Assembly (NCBI GenBank): GCA_018401455.1
Contig: JAGYKU010000018.1
Location: forward strand, 1 to 47,438
Origin: Flavobacteriales bacterium
GTDB taxonomy: Bacteria; Bacteroidota; Bacteroidia; Flavobacteriales_D; Parvicellaceae
Direction: 5' to 3'
DNA: 47,438 nucleotides
The notes beneath the pieces were generated by a model, which did no database searches, was not told the DNA's origin, and worked only from the letters and a program-made list of their open reading frames with translations. Made by a program: the position numbers and the translations under genes. Positions 28,460 through 36,767 of this stretch are shown here, piece by piece; within the stretch, counting starts at the first letter, position 1; every line of letters starts with the position of its first letter.

Positions 28460-29065
28460 ATGCAAATGCGAAACCAAAATGAAGAAATAGGATTGTTTCC
28501 ACTAAGGTTGTTTATGCTGCCTGGGGATCAAACAACGCTTCATATTTTTGAACCGAGATATTTGCAGTTGATTACAGATTGTATGAAATCCGACAAGGAT
28601 TTTGGAATTCCTTACCAGACTAAAACTTCACTGAGCGAATATGGTTCTATGGTGAATGTATTGCAAATTCTAAAAAAATATGATAATGGCGAACTAGATG
28701 TTTTGGTAGAATGTACCTCTAATTTTAAAATTTTGCATTTCGAAGGACAAGCAGAAAACAAACTGTATCCCGCTGGTTCAGTTACTATTTTAGATGAGCT
28801 AAACATAGAACCTTCTGGCACTTTAATGAGTCAAGTTAAAGATTATTTGGAGATTTTGTTAGATAGAAATGTAACAGACGAATTGAATGATTATTTCTCA
28901 TTTAAACAAATTGTTAAATCTTTGAATTTGACAGATGAGGAAAAATTTAAATTTTTGGGTTATTCGGAAGAAAAAAGAAACCAATTCCTTACTGGCAAAG
29001 CAAAATTCCTAAGCATTCTCATTCAGCAAGAAAAAATGGTGGTCGATCAGTTTTATTTGAATTGA
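28460..29065 (+). CDS. LON substrate-binding domain protein
   Basis: At 201 residues this is a stand-alone LON N-terminal (substrate-binding) domain. It contains IGLFPLRLFMLPGDQTTLHIFEPRYLQLI at residues 9-37 and the FGIPY turn. The AAA and Ser-Lys protease domains of Lon are absent, and no room for them exists before the next gene. Such stand-alone proteins (YcaP/PUA-like LON family) are widespread, with a poorly known role in protein quality control. The start could be either of two Met codons (residue 1 or 3). Confidence 0.85.
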   Translation: MQMRNQNEEIGLFPLRLFMLPGDQTTLHIFEPRYLQLITDCMKSDKDFGIPYQTKTSLSEYGSMVNVLQILKKYDNGELDVLVECTSNFKILHFEGQAENKLYPAGSVTILDELNIEPSGTLMSQVKDYLEILLDRNVTDELNDYFSFKQIVKSLNLTDEEKFKFLGYSEEKRNQFLTGKAKFLSILIQQEKMVVDQFYLN

Positions 29066-29113
29066 ACGTAAATAAATTTAACAACGTTTTTCTAAATTTT
29101 CCTTTGTAATTAC

Positions 29114-29121
29114 TATTTTTG
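29114..29121 (+). promoter_or_regulatory. Bacteroidota -7 promoter element placed for a leaderless mRNA
   Basis: TATTTTTG matches TAnnTTTG and ends only 8 bp before the ATG at 29129. With the usual 6-8 nt to the transcription start, the message would begin at or within a few bases of the start codon. Confidence 0.5.
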
Positions 29122-29128
29122 CATTCTT

Positions 29129-29731
29129 ATGCAGAAACTCACTCTAAATATTCTAATCATATTTATCGGATTATTTTCTATTTCTTCTACTTACTTTGGA
29201 CAAGAAATGGGAGTGAAATCTGGGGTTGTTTTTTCATCTCTGAAAAATGTTTCAGGGGTTAACTTTAGACCAGGCCTACAAATTGGAGGATACAAAAATT
29301 TTGGTGCTTCGGAGCGATTGTTTTTCAGGACAGAAGCATTGTTGACACAAAAAGGCTCTTGGAGTTGGAGTCAAGCCAATCTAAATAGTGTTAGTTTAGC
29401 CTATTTTGATATATCGCTTTTATTTTGTGTTGATGTTACAGAAAAATTTAATTTAAATTTTGGTTTTCAGCCTTCTGTTTTAATAGCAGGCAGACATCGT
29501 TTTATAGAAGATGATATAAAACAAGCAAAATTTGTTGGAAACGATGTTTCAAGGTTTGATTATTCTACATTAATTGGAGTGGAATATAAGTTGACAGACA
29601 ATATTTTTTTAGGAATTAGATATAACCACAGTTTTATTCCTGTTCAAGGATATGGAGGCAACATATCTGTTTCAGGGACATTACCTCTTTCGAGAATATT
29701 TCAAGTATATGCTGGTTTGAAATTGAAATAG
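29129..29731 (+). CDS. Outer-membrane beta-barrel protein (porin family, PorT-like)
   Basis: The 200-residue product has a signal peptide ending SSTYFGQ. Eight or so amphipathic strands follow, such as GVKSGVVFSSLKNV, RLFFRTEALLTQKGSW and NIFLGIRYNHSFIPV. It ends in a short aromatic strand, VYAGLKLK. The pattern fits the small porin-family/PorT-like barrel group of Bacteroidota (outer_membrane_beta-brl domain). PorT itself belongs to the T9SS, but membership of that system is not shown here. The convergent MORN gene begins its stop only 4 bp away. Confidence 0.78.
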   Translation: MQKLTLNILIIFIGLFSISSTYFGQEMGVKSGVVFSSLKNVSGVNFRPGLQIGGYKNFGASERLFFRTEALLTQKGSWSWSQANLNSVSLAYFDISLLFCVDVTEKFNLNFGFQPSVLIAGRHRFIEDDIKQAKFVGNDVSRFDYSTLIGVEYKLTDNIFLGIRYNHSFIPVQGYGGNISVSGTLPLSRIFQVYAGLKLK

Positions 29732-29735
29732 TTGT

Positions 29736-30608
29736 TTATTTCACAAATTCATCATTATACCAAGTTCCATCAAGAATTACTTTATTGTCTTTTCCATATA
29801 ATGTTCCTTTTCCACTTCTTTTGTCATTCAGCCATTCTCCTTCATATCGCTCCCCATTAGCCCAATGATAAGTACCTTTTCCTGTTCTTTTATCAAGTTC
29901 AAAATCGCCTTCATACCAATCTCCGTTGCTCCATTTGTAATACCCTTTGCTATCGTGTTTGAGATTGTCTTTCCAGTCGCCCAAGTACAAGCTTCCTGAT
30001 GCATAGTGTCCCATTCCTTTGCCGTTGGCTTTACTATTTTTTACTTCGCCTAAATATAATATCTTAGTACCATTGAGACTTTGAAAGTTTAATTTGGAAA
30101 TTTTTGAACTTTTCTCCTTGTTCTTTTCAGCAATTAAATCCTTTTCGAGTTCACTTATTTTTTCGTTATAGAGATTTTCAAGTGAATCAACTTTCACATT
30201 AAAGGTACTGTCATTGCATTTTAATTGAAAATCAAACAATTCCTGTAATTCTTGAATTTTGGCTTTATCTTCTACGGTTATAAATACAGTAGAATCATTA
30301 TTATTGTTTTCTGTTTGAGGTATTAAGTTTAATCTTTCATTATAAAGATTTGCTATACTATACTCCTCAGATATTTCCGAATAGATCGCCAAAGCTTCGT
30401 CATAATTACCATTTATAAAAAGGTCATCTGCTATCGCTTTTTTATTGAGGTACTCTATTTTATTTGTAAGTGAGTCTGAAGCATTTTTTTCTATGAGGAG
30501 TTCTTTGCTTAAGTGATTGCTTTTTAACAAAAGGTTAATAGCAGTTATGGTCATAATGAGCATTACAACAATAGAAGATATTAATATTATTTTCAGGTTT
30601 TTGCTCAT
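29736..30608 (-). CDS. Membrane-anchored MORN-repeat protein
   Basis: The 290-residue protein has one N-terminal membrane helix (about residues 8-28). A mainly coiled-coil region at about 35-175 includes a TPR-like helical pair near FINGNYDEALAIYSEI. Five MORN repeats lie at about 185-290, with GSLYLGDWKDN, GDWYEGDFELDKRTGKGTYHW and GERYEGEWLNDKRSGKGTL. MORN repeats form flat beta-sheets that bind proteins or membranes. It is the last gene of an operon: the DUF2490 gene ends 7 bp before its start. The repeats are inferred to face the periplasm. Confidence 0.85.
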   Translation of the reverse strand: MSKNLKIILISSIVVMLIMTITAINLLLKSNHLSKELLIEKNASDSLTNKIEYLNKKAIADDLFINGNYDEALAIYSEISEEYSIANLYNERLNLIPQTENNNNDSTVFITVEDKAKIQELQELFDFQLKCNDSTFNVKVDSLENLYNEKISELEKDLIAEKNKEKSSKISKLNFQSLNGTKILYLGEVKNSKANGKGMGHYASGSLYLGDWKDNLKHDSKGYYKWSNGDWYEGDFELDKRTGKGTYHWANGERYEGEWLNDKRSGKGTLYGKDNKVILDGTWYNDEFVK

Positions 30609-30615
30609 ATAGTTG

Positions 30616-31428
30616 TTAATCTAAAATGTTTACTTTAGGAATTTTTTTGGTTTCTTTTCTGAAATCTAGTGAGATATAACATTTAAAGTGGTAAATAAAT
30701 CTTTGACGGTAAACCATACTATTATTTAGGTTTTGCCCCATTGTGTACATTAAACCTGTAGAATAAGTGATTTTGGAATTATAAATATACGAAAGTAATG
30801 GGCTAATTCTCAAATCTTCAATGTGGCTTCCCTTTACATTTTTTCCACTTTGCAGAATGATTTCCACTTCAGGATTTAAATAAATCGTTCCAGGGCCTAG
30901 TTTTTTCTTATTCAAAGGGATTTTTGCATAAAATTTATATCGCCATCTATTTCTAAAAATCCAATCATTATTGTCCAGAAGATTACTTCTACTCCACCTG
31001 TGTTCAAGTCTTATTCTATGATATATTCTAATGTTAGCTAGAGGAATTGCGAATAAGTATTCGTGCCAAATTCTAGGTTCGTAAATTAAAGGTTCAAATT
31101 CTGGATTTCCAGGGTCTGGAGTAAAATCCAACCTCAACACACCGCCTAAAGACATATTGAAAGATGGTGAAAAAAAGTAGTTGATAGCGTGCCTATTGTA
31201 GATTTGTGACATTTTTCCTAGAAAGGGAACATTCTCATTATTGCCTCTTCTGTAATGAAACTCTGCCATCCAATAGATTTTATCCGTAATTCTAAACTGG
31301 TTGTATGAACCCATCCACAAATTAGATTCTGGCGCTCTGAATTCTTTTTCTACAATATCATCCATTTGTGTGAAGTTGAGAAAAGTGATAAAAAGAAACG
31401 ATATGCATAATACTACTCTTTTCATCAT
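30616..31428 (-). CDS. DUF2490 outer-membrane protein
   Basis: The 270-residue protein has a signal peptide (about 1-20, ending LNFTQ). A predicted barrel follows, with the DUF2490 features NLWMGSYNQFRITDKIYWMAEFHYR, RRGNNE, INYFFSPSFNMSLGGVLRLDF, IWHEYLF and IYHRIRLEHRWSRS. DUF2490 proteins are outer-membrane proteins with no assigned function. Its ATG overlaps the stop codon of the upstream MORN-like gene (ATGA), so translation is coupled. The next gene also follows closely, making a three-gene operon. Confidence 0.85.
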   Translation of the reverse strand: MMKRVVLCISFLFITFLNFTQMDDIVEKEFRAPESNLWMGSYNQFRITDKIYWMAEFHYRRGNNENVPFLGKMSQIYNRHAINYFFSPSFNMSLGGVLRLDFTPDPGNPEFEPLIYEPRIWHEYLFAIPLANIRIYHRIRLEHRWSRSNLLDNNDWIFRNRWRYKFYAKIPLNKKKLGPGTIYLNPEVEIILQSGKNVKGSHIEDLRISPLLSYIYNSKITYSTGLMYTMGQNLNNSMVYRQRFIYHFKCYISLDFRKETKKIPKVNILD

Positions 31429-33358
31429 TCAAAAACTAGATTAAAATTCAACAAATCAGAAATTTTAACTGGATCTTCTTCTTTTTTAACTTTACGTTCA
31501 ACTTTTCTTGTGTCTTCATCCAAAACTCTTAGCATTCCATTGTAAGTGTTTTCAAAATTCTGAAAAACATATTGTGAATTACTACAATTCATAGTTTTAA
31601 ATTCTTCAAACATTTTAGGAAGTAGCACCGTGTTGTATTTATTATAAATATTAGGCTTTTAATTTCCTCCATATAATCTGAGATGTAGGGATTAAATACA
31701 TTCTCTACATATTTCTCTTCTATGATTTCAATTTGCTTGGGTACTTGCTGAACGGAATTAATCAGTTTTTCCACATTTTCAAAGCAAGTGATATAATTAT
31801 TAATTTGGTCAATTTTTACAGAAACAACATTCAATTCTGTATATTTTGCTAATTCTACATCTATAAATTGTTTAATAGATTCATTCAAATCAAAGCCAGC
31901 AAGTTTATTTAAATCTAAATTTTTTAAAGAGTCGTTTAGATGAACCAGATATTCATACTTTTTAAGCAGTTGACTTTCTTTTTCTACCAATTTTTTCTCT
32001 TTTTTTACCTCAAAAATATATTTATCCAATTGGTCCAAAATAGAAGTGACTTCACTATCTACCTCATCTAAAAATAAACTTAGATTTTCACAAGGTTCGT
32101 CAGAATTAAATTTTGTGTTGGGGTAATAGTTATAAGACTCCAAATTATTATTAAAAGTCAAATCAATCTTGTGATTCAAAGAAAGAAAATGATTGACTAA
32201 AAGCGTTCTGTTTAGGTAAACCAAAGTGCCATTTTTGTATAGATTACATATAGAATCTATGGGGTTTATCATATTATTGTCGATAGCATTGAGAATGGCA
32301 ATGTTTTTTTCAATCTCAGGGTTTGAAATTTTAGCCAAATTAATTTGAGGGTCATTTTGTATCAATGAAATGGTACTATCTAAACTTCTTACTTTAGTAA
32401 CCAAATTGTTGAAATACTCAACTTCCTTTTCGCTGAGTATGTATTGGTGTAAATTTACTTTAATCGTGGGTGTGATATCATTTTCAGAAACATTTTTAAA
32501 TAATGAATCCAATGCATTGATAAAATGTATGGATTCTAGAAACAAATTGTTTGTTTCATCCATGAGTTCATCACTAAAATTAGAGTTTTGATTTGAGATA
32601 ATTGTTTTAAGTTTTAATATTTTGAAAAAATTAGCATCTACATCCAAAGCCACTGTTTTTATATTATCTTCGCGTGTTTTATCGAAAGTAATTTTATGTT
32701 CTTTACCATTCTCATAAAGCACTTTTTCTTTTAGAATATTTTTTTCAAAATTCAATTCTTTTCTCAATGTTTTCTTTTTCTCCCCGTTATATTGATAATA
32801 ACTCCATTTTCCATCGGCATATCCATCGGCATTAACTTTAATCTCGATAAGAAAATCTTTATTTTCGAAAACTATATCACCAGCTATTTTATCTTTCTTG
32901 AAATTTACTGAAACGTGAGATAATGTATCTGAGATATTTGAGGATTTGACAATCCAATTGTTAAAATTCCAAGAACCATTTTTTAAACCATTACTAAAAT
33001 TACCACTTGCAGAAAATTCACTTCCATTAGTGTTGTATGAGTATCTTCGATTGTCAAAAATGGTTTCATCAGTCACTTCATAGTAACCACTAGACAATGA
33101 CCACAAACCATCCATCTGGTTGTTTTTGAATTTTCCTGTTATGATAGAAGATTCAAATGAAGAACCTAAAGAACTATCTCTTTGAATATTGAATATTTAT
33201 ACTGTCCATTTTTAATCATCTGATTGGATGTTGAATATTCAAAAACTCTATTAAATATTTTATTGTTTACTTCAATATCTCTAGTGATTTCAGCTTAATT
33301 TTTGCGAAAAAGTAATATGGGATATCATTAGTAAATACCAAAAAAATATACTACGCAT
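31425..33358 (-). CDS. Secreted MORN-like/coiled-coil protein (frame broken at three places)
   Basis: The gene reads as about 640 residues when three small indels are bridged: near 33293, near 33190 and near 31640. The ATG at 33358 opens the signal peptide MRSIFFWYLLMISHITFSQ. The N-terminal third has repeated G-x-W turns of the MORN/YwqK type (MDGLWSLSSGYYEV, GLKNGSWNFNNWIV, DGYADGKWSYYQYNG). About 400 residues of charged helices follow, with likely coiled coils. The last 67 residues (frame at 31425-31628) complete the protein, which ends LNFNLVFE. It overlaps the DUF2490 gene by 4 bp. An earlier ATG at 33406 lies almost on the predicted transcription start and is not preferred. No catalytic motif is seen. 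Confidence 0.68.
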
Positions 33359-33414
33359 TATTTTGTAATTTTCAATTTTAGCTATTTTTCTAAGTATTAT
33401 ATTCATTTCGGGTA

Positions 33415-33422
33415 CAAATTTA
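33415..33422 (-). promoter_or_regulatory. Bacteroidota -7 promoter element for the MORN/DUF2490 operon
   Basis: Minus-strand TAAATTTG matches TAnnTTTG. A second identical copy lies at 33435-33442. The predicted start near 33408 serves the operon that ends at 29736. Confidence 0.45.
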
Positions 33423-33468
33423 CATAATATAATACAAATTTAAATCACATTAAATGATTTGATTTATT

Positions 33469-33476
33469 TAGTTTTG
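33469..33476 (+). promoter_or_regulatory. Bacteroidota -7 promoter element for the small lipoprotein gene
   Basis: TAGTTTTG matches TAnnTTTG, 22 bp before the ATG at 33499. It is divergent from the MORN/DUF2490 promoter. Confidence 0.42.
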
Positions 33477-33498
33477 TATGTAAATAAATTTTGTGAAT

Positions 33499-33802
33499 AT
33501 GAAAAAGAAGAAACTTTTAGTATTAATGATTTCAATCATTACAGTAATTACAATGTCCATGTGGCTCCACTTCGACCAATGAAAACAATGAGAACAAACC
33601 TAAATATGACGAATCGAGTGCCGAATATCAATTAGCCAATATATTATGCGATTGTTTTGAGAATTTTGATGAAAACGATTCGAATCAGGAATTCGATGCT
33701 TTAGAATGTTTTATGTCTAATGTTCAAGACAGGTCATTAAATGACGCTGACGAGTATAAAACAAATAAAATTATGAAGGATATTTGTCCTGAAAGTTCTT
33801 AA
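33499..33802 (+). CDS. Small lipoprotein of unknown function (one-base insertion in the lipobox)
   Basis: The frame is open for 28 codons and then stops. If one A is removed near 33558 it continues for about 100 residues in total, and the total length of 304 bp (303+1) fits exactly. The repaired N-terminus is a lipoprotein signal (LVLMISIITVITMSCGSTS) with a lipidated Cys. The mature part is acidic, with YQLANILCDCFENFDEND and CFMSNVQDR, and holds several Cys. No family is recognised. The precise repair of a lipobox favours a sequencing or assembly error. It lies between the MORN operon and yceI-like gene. Confidence 0.6.
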
Positions 33803-33892
33803 ACTTTGATAAATGGCAAACAAAAATACAAGGAAAATAATTTACGTGTAAAATAATTTGTCGTAAAATATCCGCAAGTAAATAAAAAGATG

Positions 33893-33900
33893 TATATTTG
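33893..33900 (+). promoter_or_regulatory. Bacteroidota -7 promoter element for the YceI lipoprotein
   Basis: TATATTTG matches TAnnTTTG. The start near 33907 gives a 20-nt A-rich leader before the ATG at 33928. Confidence 0.5.
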
Positions 33901-33927
33901 CACTAAATTTAAAACAAGAAAAATAAA

Positions 33928-34572
33928 ATGAAAAAATTAGTTTATTCAATTTTTGCTATTGGAGCAATGTCTTTAGTTAGTTGTGGTGGTGCTGAAACTG
34001 CTGAAAACACTGAAAACAAAGAAGAGAAAAAAGAAGAAGTTGTTGCAATTTCTGGTGTTTACAACACTGCTGAAAGCGCATCAATTGTATGGAAAGCAAA
34101 ACATTATGGTGATGCAGATTTCGTTCACGTTGGGACTGTACCTACATCAGGTAATGTAGTAGTAGAAAACAATCAAGTGATTGGAGGGGAATTCAAATTT
34201 AACCTTGTGAAATTGGATGAAGAAGGTGATAATGATTACACAAAAATGTTAGAAGGTCACTTACAAGATTCTACTTTTTTCTTTACATCTATGTTTCCAG
34301 ATGCTACATTTACCATTACAAGTGCAACTGAAACTAGCGTAACTGGTGAATTGTCTGTAGTAGGTGTTTCTCAAACAGTTACCATAGATGGAACACTTGC
34401 TGTTACTGACGGTGAAGTTGCTTTAGTTGGTTCTACTACAGTAGATATGTTAGGATTCAATATGCCTTACTTAATTGCTTCTGAGCAAGCACCAGAAGAC
34501 AAAAAGAGTCAATCTCCAGATCCTAAAGTAGTAATTGAAATCGATATGAAATTAGCTAAAGCGGCTATGTAA
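33928..34572 (+). CDS. YceI-family lipoprotein
   Basis: The 214-residue protein has a lipoprotein signal with the lipobox LVSCGG (Cys19). A Glu/Lys/Asn-rich linker of about 20 residues leads to a YceI lipocalin-like barrel, with SASIVWKAKHYGDADFVHVG, VIGGEFKFNLVKLDEE, DYTKMLEGHLQDSTFFFTS and ATFTITSA. YceI proteins bind amphiphilic or polyisoprenoid molecules in the envelope. The lipid anchor places this one at a membrane face in the periplasm. It has its own promoter and is followed by a terminator hairpin. Confidence 0.93.
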   Translation: MKKLVYSIFAIGAMSLVSCGGAETAENTENKEEKKEEVVAISGVYNTAESASIVWKAKHYGDADFVHVGTVPTSGNVVVENNQVIGGEFKFNLVKLDEEGDNDYTKMLEGHLQDSTFFFTSMFPDATFTITSATETSVTGELSVVGVSQTVTIDGTLAVTDGEVALVGSTTVDMLGFNMPYLIASEQAPEDKKSQSPDPKVVIEIDMKLAKAAM

Positions 34573-34597
34573 TTTTAGTTGTTAAAGTTAAGTACAC

Positions 34598-34637
34598 AAA
34601 AGAGGCTTCCGTTTTATATGGTAGCCTCTTTTTTTTG
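34598..34637 (+). terminator. Rho-independent terminator of the YceI gene
   Basis: AAAAGAGGCTTCC pairs with GGTAGCCTCTTTT (one internal T-T mismatch, GTTTTATAT loop) followed by T8. It starts 26 bp past the stop. Confidence 0.8.
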
Positions 34638-34649
34638 TTTTAGAGTATA

Positions 34650-34708
34650 AAATTGTCATGTCGAGTACTCACTTTTTTTTAAAAACAGCATAAGTTAAAA
34701 TGACAATT
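34650..34708. repeat. Inverted repeat, flavobacterial intergenic element-like
   Basis: AAATTGTCAT at 34650-34659 faces ATGACAATT at 34700-34708. The left arm continues TGTCGAG, similar to the TGTCAT-TTCGA hairpins common between genes of Flavobacteriia. The middle is AT-rich. It could be a decayed copy of such an element. Confidence 0.4.
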
Positions 34709-34780
34709 GCATAATTAATTCCCCCTTTGGATTAGTTCTAACCGTAGCGTAAGTAGGGGTATAAGGTGAAGGAAATTTTT

Positions 34781-34850
34781 ATCCCGCAAATCTCGCTGAT
34801 TTTCGCTGATTTATTCTGCGTACAACTGTGGAATCTGCGAGAAATATTTT
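34781..34850. repeat. Intergenic repeat with CGCTGATTT tandem copies and TCTCGC/GCGAGA arms
   Basis: CGCTGATTT occurs twice in tandem at about 34794-34812. TCTCGC (34791-34796) and GCGAGA (34836-34841) form inverted arms around TTCTGCG. The 388-bp space between yceI and the glycosyltransferase holds this and the preceding inverted repeat and no gene. The wording resembles the CTGCG/CAGCGAAAAT intergenic repeats of other Bacteroidota. Confidence 0.45.
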
Positions 34851-34960
34851 ATCATATTGTTTTCTTGTCATTGTTACTGACATGGGAACATCTACATCAC
34901 TATCCTCAGTCCTATATTGCTATAGGTTTGAAGTTGAAAATCATTAAAAACAATTTCTCT

Positions 34961-36049
34961 TTAACCAGAAATCTTTGCATAGAGTTCTTGATATTTTTTC
35001 ACAGTTTGATCATGACTTAAAACTATTCTAATCCTCTCTTGGGATTTCTCAGAAAATTGCTTCAATAGTTCTGGATTATTATAAACTTTAACAATCGCTT
35101 CGGCAAAACCTTTGGCATCTTTAGATTTTACTACTAAGCCCGAAACACCATTTTCATGAAGTTCCACATTTCCTTTTATGTCACTAATTATCGAAGGCGT
35201 TCCCATCGACATGGCTTCCAAAACACTTTTGGTAATGGACTCTCCTTTAATAGAAGTTAAAACAAAAACACTACTAGACTTTACAATCCTTAAAGCATCT
35301 TTTCTATAACCTAAGAAATGAACTTTATCTTTATTGGGACTTTGAGTTAAAATAGTCTCGTTTTCTTTATTTTTCAAGTCATTCCCAACCAAAAGAAAAT
35401 GAATATTACAATCACTTGGAATGTACTTTGTAGCTTCCATAAGATATTTTACGCCCTTCATTCTTCTATTGTTGGCTACTAAAACTACCGTAAAAGCATC
35501 CTCGTTTATGCCTAATTCTTTTTTAATTGCTATCGGCTTCACATCGCTATACCAATCAATGTTGTGACCTTTGTTGATTACAATAGCTTTTTGTTTGGGT
35601 AGTTTTCCATTTTCTATTAAATCATTTGCAACTCCAATAGAATTACAAATAATATAATCCACTCTTTTGTTCAAATGTTTGAGATATGAAGTCAAATCCC
35701 ACCAGTGCATATTGGCCGAATAACCTCTATATAAGATAATTTTTATAGCCAAATCTTTGAATGCTTTAATTCCATTTATCGTGGCTACATTATTAAAAAG
35801 ATGCACTACATCGTATTTTCCTTTAATAGCTTCAGAGCGCATAAAAGCTATTTCACTTTTGTCAAACTTCTTTTCAGGATGAAAAGGAATAATCTTAATT
35901 CCATATTCCTCGAATCTCTTTACGTAGTTGCTTTCTTGATAAGTCATAATGGTAATGTCATATCCTAATTTAGCAAGACTTACAAAAATTTCAGCTTCTG
36001 GTCTTACTACATGAATGTCATTATAATTGCTAACTACAAGAATTTTCAT
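34961..36049 (-). CDS. Glycosyltransferase family 4 protein
   Basis: The 362-residue protein has the two-Rossmann GT-B layout of GT4 enzymes. The N-terminal acceptor domain starts MKILVVSNYND and contains DVVHLFNNVATINGI. The C-terminal donor domain has VVLVANNRRMKGVKYLMEA, HFLLVGNDLKN and VHFLGYRKDALRIVKSSSVFVL. The E-x7-E nucleotide-sugar motif is KGESITKSVLEAMSMGTPSII. It transfers a sugar from an activated donor, and the acceptor is unknown. It lies 18 bp downstream of the pseudouridine synthase gene in the panB operon, the only sugar gene in this group. Confidence 0.92.
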   Translation of the reverse strand: MKILVVSNYNDIHVVRPEAEIFVSLAKLGYDITIMTYQESNYVKRFEEYGIKIIPFHPEKKFDKSEIAFMRSEAIKGKYDVVHLFNNVATINGIKAFKDLAIKIILYRGYSANMHWWDLTSYLKHLNKRVDYIICNSIGVANDLIENGKLPKQKAIVINKGHNIDWYSDVKPIAIKKELGINEDAFTVVLVANNRRMKGVKYLMEATKYIPSDCNIHFLLVGNDLKNKENETILTQSPNKDKVHFLGYRKDALRIVKSSSVFVLTSIKGESITKSVLEAMSMGTPSIISDIKGNVELHENGVSGLVVKSKDAKGFAEAIVKVYNNPELLKQFSEKSQERIRIVLSHDQTVKKYQELYAKISG

Positions 36050-36067
36050 TTAAAACTTTTTACTTTT

Positions 36068-36760
36068 TTAATTTCCAAGTAAATGGAACATTTCTCCCCA
36101 AAGGGGATCCTCTTTTGGTGGCCTTGCATGGATTACTATGGGTTCTTTGGTAACTGGATGTTCGAATTCTAAACTTTTCCCAAAAAGATGAATCGAACCG
36201 TCTTTATTGGTTCGATGACCTCCGTATTTTACATCGCCTTTTATAGGACAACCGATGGTGCTGAGTTGTACACGAATTTGATGATGTCTTCCTGTTTGTG
36301 GTTTTACAACTACATAAAAATAATTCTTACTTCTTCCCATTAGTTTATAATCCAAAACTGCTTTTTTGCTGTCTTTTACCTCATGTTCATAAGCTCTGGA
36401 CTTGTTTTTGATTTCATTTTTTTTCATATAATGAACCAAAGTATCTTCATCCGCTGGTGGCGTATTTTCTACAATTGCCCAATAGGTTTTTTGAACATCT
36501 TTGTCTCTGAATTTCTCATTCATTCTTGCCAAAGCTTTGCTGGTTCTCGCAAAAATCACAACACCACCCACAGGTCTATCCAAACGATGAATTACACCCA
36601 AAAAAACATCTCCAGGTTTATTGTATTTTGTTTTGATGTAATCTTTTACAAATTCGACAAGCGGTTTGTCCTCAGTCTTGTCGCCTTGTACAATATCGCC
36701 TGCTTTTTTACAAACAGCAATCAAATGATTATCTTCGTATAAAACTTCTAGTTTACTCAT
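36068..36760 (-). CDS. RluA-family RNA pseudouridine synthase
   Basis: The 230-residue protein starts directly with the catalytic fold (LEVLYEDNHLIAVCKKAG) and has no S4 domain. The active-site motif HRLDRPVGGVVIFARTSKALARM places the catalytic Asp at 61. VVKPQTGRHHQIRVQLSTIGCPIKGDVKYGG is the second conserved block. It isomerises uridine in RNA, but without the S4 domain the target (rRNA or tRNA) cannot be told. Its start is 7 bp after panB, so it is cotranscribed with it. Confidence 0.93.
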   Translation of the reverse strand: MSKLEVLYEDNHLIAVCKKAGDIVQGDKTEDKPLVEFVKDYIKTKYNKPGDVFLGVIHRLDRPVGGVVIFARTSKALARMNEKFRDKDVQKTYWAIVENTPPADEDTLVHYMKKNEIKNKSRAYEHEVKDSKKAVLDYKLMGRSKNYFYVVVKPQTGRHHQIRVQLSTIGCPIKGDVKYGGHRTNKDGSIHLFGKSLEFEHPVTKEPIVIHARPPKEDPLWGEMFHLLGN

Positions 36761-36767
36761 TTTATCC

